From assembly GCA_025800435.1 (NCBI GenBank), contig JAOXRV010000700.1:1-6205 (forward strand): DNA of 6,205 nt, written 5' to 3'. Both the position numbers and the translations under genes were made by a program. This document shows positions 4,438-6,205 of this stretch, one piece after another. The DNA is from Cellvibrionaceae bacterium (lineage in GTDB: Bacteria; Pseudomonadota; Gammaproteobacteria; Pseudomonadales; Cellvibrionaceae). Below the pieces are notes generated by a model. It saw nothing but the letters and a program-made list of their open reading frames with translations, made no database searches and was not told where the DNA came from. Within the stretch, counting starts at the first letter, position 1; every line of letters starts with the position of its first letter.

Positions 4438-5865
4438 CTATTTTTGTTCGGCGCGGCCGTAGTTGTCTTGCAGGCGGATTATATCATCTTCGCCCAGGTA
4501 GCTGCCCGATTGCACCTCAATTAGCTCCAGTGGTATTTTACCGGGGTTTTCCAGGCTGTGTACGGCGCCAATTGGTATATAAGTCGATTGGTTTTCGCTA
4601 ACCAGTAGGGTTTGCTCGCCATTGACCACTTTGGCGGTGCCGCTAACCACTACCCAGTGCTCGGCCCGGTGGTGGTGTTTTTGCAGGCTTAGCTTGGCGC
4701 CTGGGTTCACCGTAATGCACTTCACTTGGTAGCGGTGGCCGCTGCCGATGGAGTCGTATTTGCCCCAGGGGCGGTAGACTTCACGGTGTTGCACATGCTC
4801 GCTGCGTTCAGCTTTTTTAAGTTTAGCAACGATGGCTTTTACTTCTTGCACCCGGTTTTTGTCAGCCACTAGCAGGGCGTCTTTAGTATCGACAATTACC
4901 AAGTTATCGACACCGATTGTGCTAACAAGTTTTTCATTGGCAACAATAAAATTATTGTGGCTGTCCTGGGCAATAATGTCACCCTGAGCAACATTACCGT
5001 GTTCATCTTTGGCTTTTATATCCCACAGAGCAGACCAGCTACCCACATCGCTCCAGCCCGCATCCAGGGGCAGCACTACGGCGTGATGGGTTTTTTCCAT
5101 TACCGCGTAATCGATGGAATCATCGGGGCATTGCTCAAAAACCTGTGCATCAATACGATGAAAATCGAGGTCGGTTTTTAAGGCTTGTGCGGCCTGGGCG
5201 CACACTTTGTAAATATCCGGGCGGTGTTGCTCCAGCTCTTGCAAATAGGTATCGGCCCGAAACATAAACATGCCGCTGTTCCACAGGTAATCGCCACTGG
5301 CCAGGTAGGCACTGGCGGTATCGTGATCGGGCTTTTCAACAAAGGCCGCCACTTTATGGCCGCTTGCAATAGCATCGCCTTGCTTGATATAGCCATAACC
5401 GGTGGCCGGGGAATCGGGCACGATACCAAAGGTAACTAACAGGCCATCGCGGGCCATGGGGATGGCTTGCTCGACCACTTGGTGGAAGGTTTGCGGGGCT
5501 TCAATAACGTGGTCGGCGGCCAGCACCAATAACAGTGGCGGCTCGCCGTCTTCTGCTTTTGCCAGCGCGTGAAAAGCCGCCAGGGCGATCGCCGGAGCGG
5601 TATTGCGGCCCACCGGCTCTAACAGAATATCGGCCTTATGGCCCAGCTGGCGCAGGTGCTCGGCCACTAAAAAGCGGTGCTCTTCGTTGGTGATAATAGT
5701 GGTGTTACAGGGGGGCAAACCCGCCAGGCGCTGCACGGTTTCTTGCAGCATGCTCTGCTCGCTATTGAGGGCGAGAAACTGCTTGGGGTACGCCGTGCGC
5801 GACATAGGCCACATACGGGTACCAGAGCCACCAGCCATGATGACGGCATTTAATCCTAAAGCCAT
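4438..5865 (-). CDS. manC: Bifunctional mannose-1-phosphate guanylyltransferase / mannose-6-phosphate isomerase
   Basis: It makes GDP-mannose from mannose-1-phosphate and GTP; the C-terminal domain interconverts fructose-6-phosphate and mannose-6-phosphate. The product feeds mannose, fucose or related sugars into polysaccharide, in the cytoplasm. From ATG 5865 it is 475 residues, the usual length for the fused type II enzyme. N-terminal signature AGGSGTRMWPMSR (11-23) and YPKQF (26-30) form the nucleotide site, followed by FVEKP (175-179), WNSGMF (195-200) and GWSDVGSW (270-277). The C-terminal cupin has RPWGKYDSI (365-373) and PGAKLSLQKHHHRAEHW (388-404) with metal-binding histidines. An upstream GTG at 5907 would add 14 residues, but AAGGA (5874-5878) eight bases before 5865 supports the shorter form. 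The alternative names algA, xanB and cpsB refer to the same family. Confidence 0.96.
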   Translation of the reverse strand: MALGLNAVIMAGGSGTRMWPMSRTAYPKQFLALNSEQSMLQETVQRLAGLPPCNTTIITNEEHRFLVAEHLRQLGHKADILLEPVGRNTAPAIALAAFHALAKAEDGEPPLLLVLAADHVIEAPQTFHQVVEQAIPMARDGLLVTFGIVPDSPATGYGYIKQGDAIASGHKVAAFVEKPDHDTASAYLASGDYLWNSGMFMFRADTYLQELEQHRPDIYKVCAQAAQALKTDLDFHRIDAQVFEQCPDDSIDYAVMEKTHHAVVLPLDAGWSDVGSWSALWDIKAKDEHGNVAQGDIIAQDSHNNFIVANEKLVSTIGVDNLVIVDTKDALLVADKNRVQEVKAIVAKLKKAERSEHVQHREVYRPWGKYDSIGSGHRYQVKCITVNPGAKLSLQKHHHRAEHWVVVSGTAKVVNGEQTLLVSENQSTYIPIGAVHSLENPGKIPLELIEVQSGSYLGEDDIIRLQDNYGRAEQK

Positions 5866-6036
5866 GGAATCATTCCTTTTAATAAGAGTTAAGTCGCCCC
5901 TGAACACAGGGCGGGGCCATTAGGCTAGCCCCTAATTGTTAAGGCAAATTTACCATTTTTAGCTGCCCAGCCCAAGCTGCGCTGTCTAGGGCACCCGTAG
6001 AGAGAGGGCCACATTTGAGCGTCCCACAAAAACCCA
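5866..6036. other. manC leader / intergenic region
   Basis: No gene is seen here. On the - strand it holds the manC ribosome binding site (5874-5878) and a small hairpin, cgccc (5895-5899) with gggcg (5909-5913). A -35-like TTGCCT (about 5941-5946) has no well-spaced -10, so I cannot assign a promoter. Confidence 0.4.
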
Positions 6037-6156
6037 AAACCCAAAGGCCTGACCCCAAATCCAAAGGTCTGACCCCAAACCCAAAGGTCTGACCCCAAAC
6101 CCAAAGGTCTGACCCCAAACCCAAAGGTCTGACCCCAAACCCAAAGGCCTGACCCC
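6037..6156. repeat. Six tandem copies of a 20-bp repeat
   Basis: Units of aaacccaaaggtctgacccc start at 6037, 6057, 6077, 6097, 6117 and 6137 with no spacing. The first and last carry ggcct in place of ggtct, and the second has aaatcc in place of aaaccc. A partial unit, aacccaaa, precedes the array at 6031. Each inner unit contains the 9-base palindrome ggtc-t-gacc. The motif resembles the GGGGTCAGACC-type repeats often seen with Y1/REP-associated transposases in gammaproteobacteria, but none is visible here. A short - strand open frame through it (W-G-Q-T-F-G-F-G type peptide) is an artefact of the repeat. Confidence 0.93.
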
Positions 6157-6159
6157 AGG

Positions 6160-6205
6160 TTATTTGGTGGCGGTGGTTACCATTTCGGCGGCGCGGAAGA
6201 TGGCG
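6160..6205 (-). CDS. C-terminal end of an unidentified gene, cut by the window edge
   Basis: On the - strand the frame from the edge reads A-I-F-R-A-A-E-M-V-T-T-A-T-K then TAA (6160-6162). The stop lies three bases from the repeat array, and the orientation matches manC, so it would be the gene upstream of manC. Fourteen codons are too few to name a product. Coding status rests on the high GC content and on the position of the stop just before the array. Confidence 0.45.
   Translation of the reverse strand, partial: AIFRAAEMVTTATK

Noticed and set aside
5866..5907. GTG at 5907 as the manC start
   Set aside because: No ribosome binding site precedes it, and the extra residues are not family-like; ATG 5865 has AAGGA at good spacing and starts right before the conserved nucleotide-binding region.
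5939..6124. 61-codon - strand open frame rich in G, L, W and F
   Set aside because: It is a read-through of the 20-bp tandem repeat array with no start context or coding signature.
6037..6156. CRISPR array
   Set aside because: The 20-bp units abut with no unique spacers; it is a simple tandem array.

Overview
The window looks like part of an exopolysaccharide or O-antigen gene cluster from a gammaproteobacterium, probably marine. That placement rests on overall protein style and on the GGTCTGACCCC-type repeat array, not on a marker gene, so it is tentative. The backbone genes are the 3' end of an O-antigen ligase/polymerase-family membrane protein on the + strand (2-382), a secreted two-SH3-domain protein (3080-4372, - strand) and a bifunctional mannose-1-phosphate guanylyltransferase/mannose-6-phosphate isomerase, ManC (4438-5865, - strand). 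At the right edge are six 20-bp tandem repeats (6037-6156) and the last codons of another - strand gene.

Between the ligase gene and the SH3 gene lies about 2.7 kb of stacked small modules, all on the - strand: a BrnT/BrnA toxin-antitoxin pair (431-941), an AbiEii-like nucleotidyltransferase with a 69-residue partner (1160-2079), and a ParE/ParD pair (2396-2927). These modules look visibly more AT-rich than the backbone genes.

The main result is how the modules are separated. Broken copies of the two backbone flanks lie among them: a 103-bp piece of the SH3 gene's 3' end (1051-1153, matching 3111-3213) between BrnTA and the nucleotidyltransferase pair, and a frameshifted, partly deleted piece of the ligase gene's 3' end (about 2151-2395) between that pair and ParDE. 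The intact ligase gene also carries the last seven codons of parE directly after its stop (383-403). The order is therefore ligase / parE tail / BrnTA / SH3 remnant / nucleotidyltransferase pair / ligase remnant / ParDE / SH3 gene / manC. The simplest reading is one chromosomal slot, ligase-[module]-SH3, that has taken up different toxin-antitoxin-like modules through its flanks, so that alternative occupants are now stacked in tandem. The breakpoint of the ligase/parE repeat falls inside a perfect 10-bp-stem hairpin (2400-2422).

Functionally, ManC would make GDP-mannose for polysaccharide synthesis and the ligase-family protein would polymerise or transfer glycan. The SH3 protein is probably periplasmic or surface-associated; its role is unknown. 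The toxin-antitoxin modules have no evident link to glycan synthesis and probably stabilise or defend the locus.
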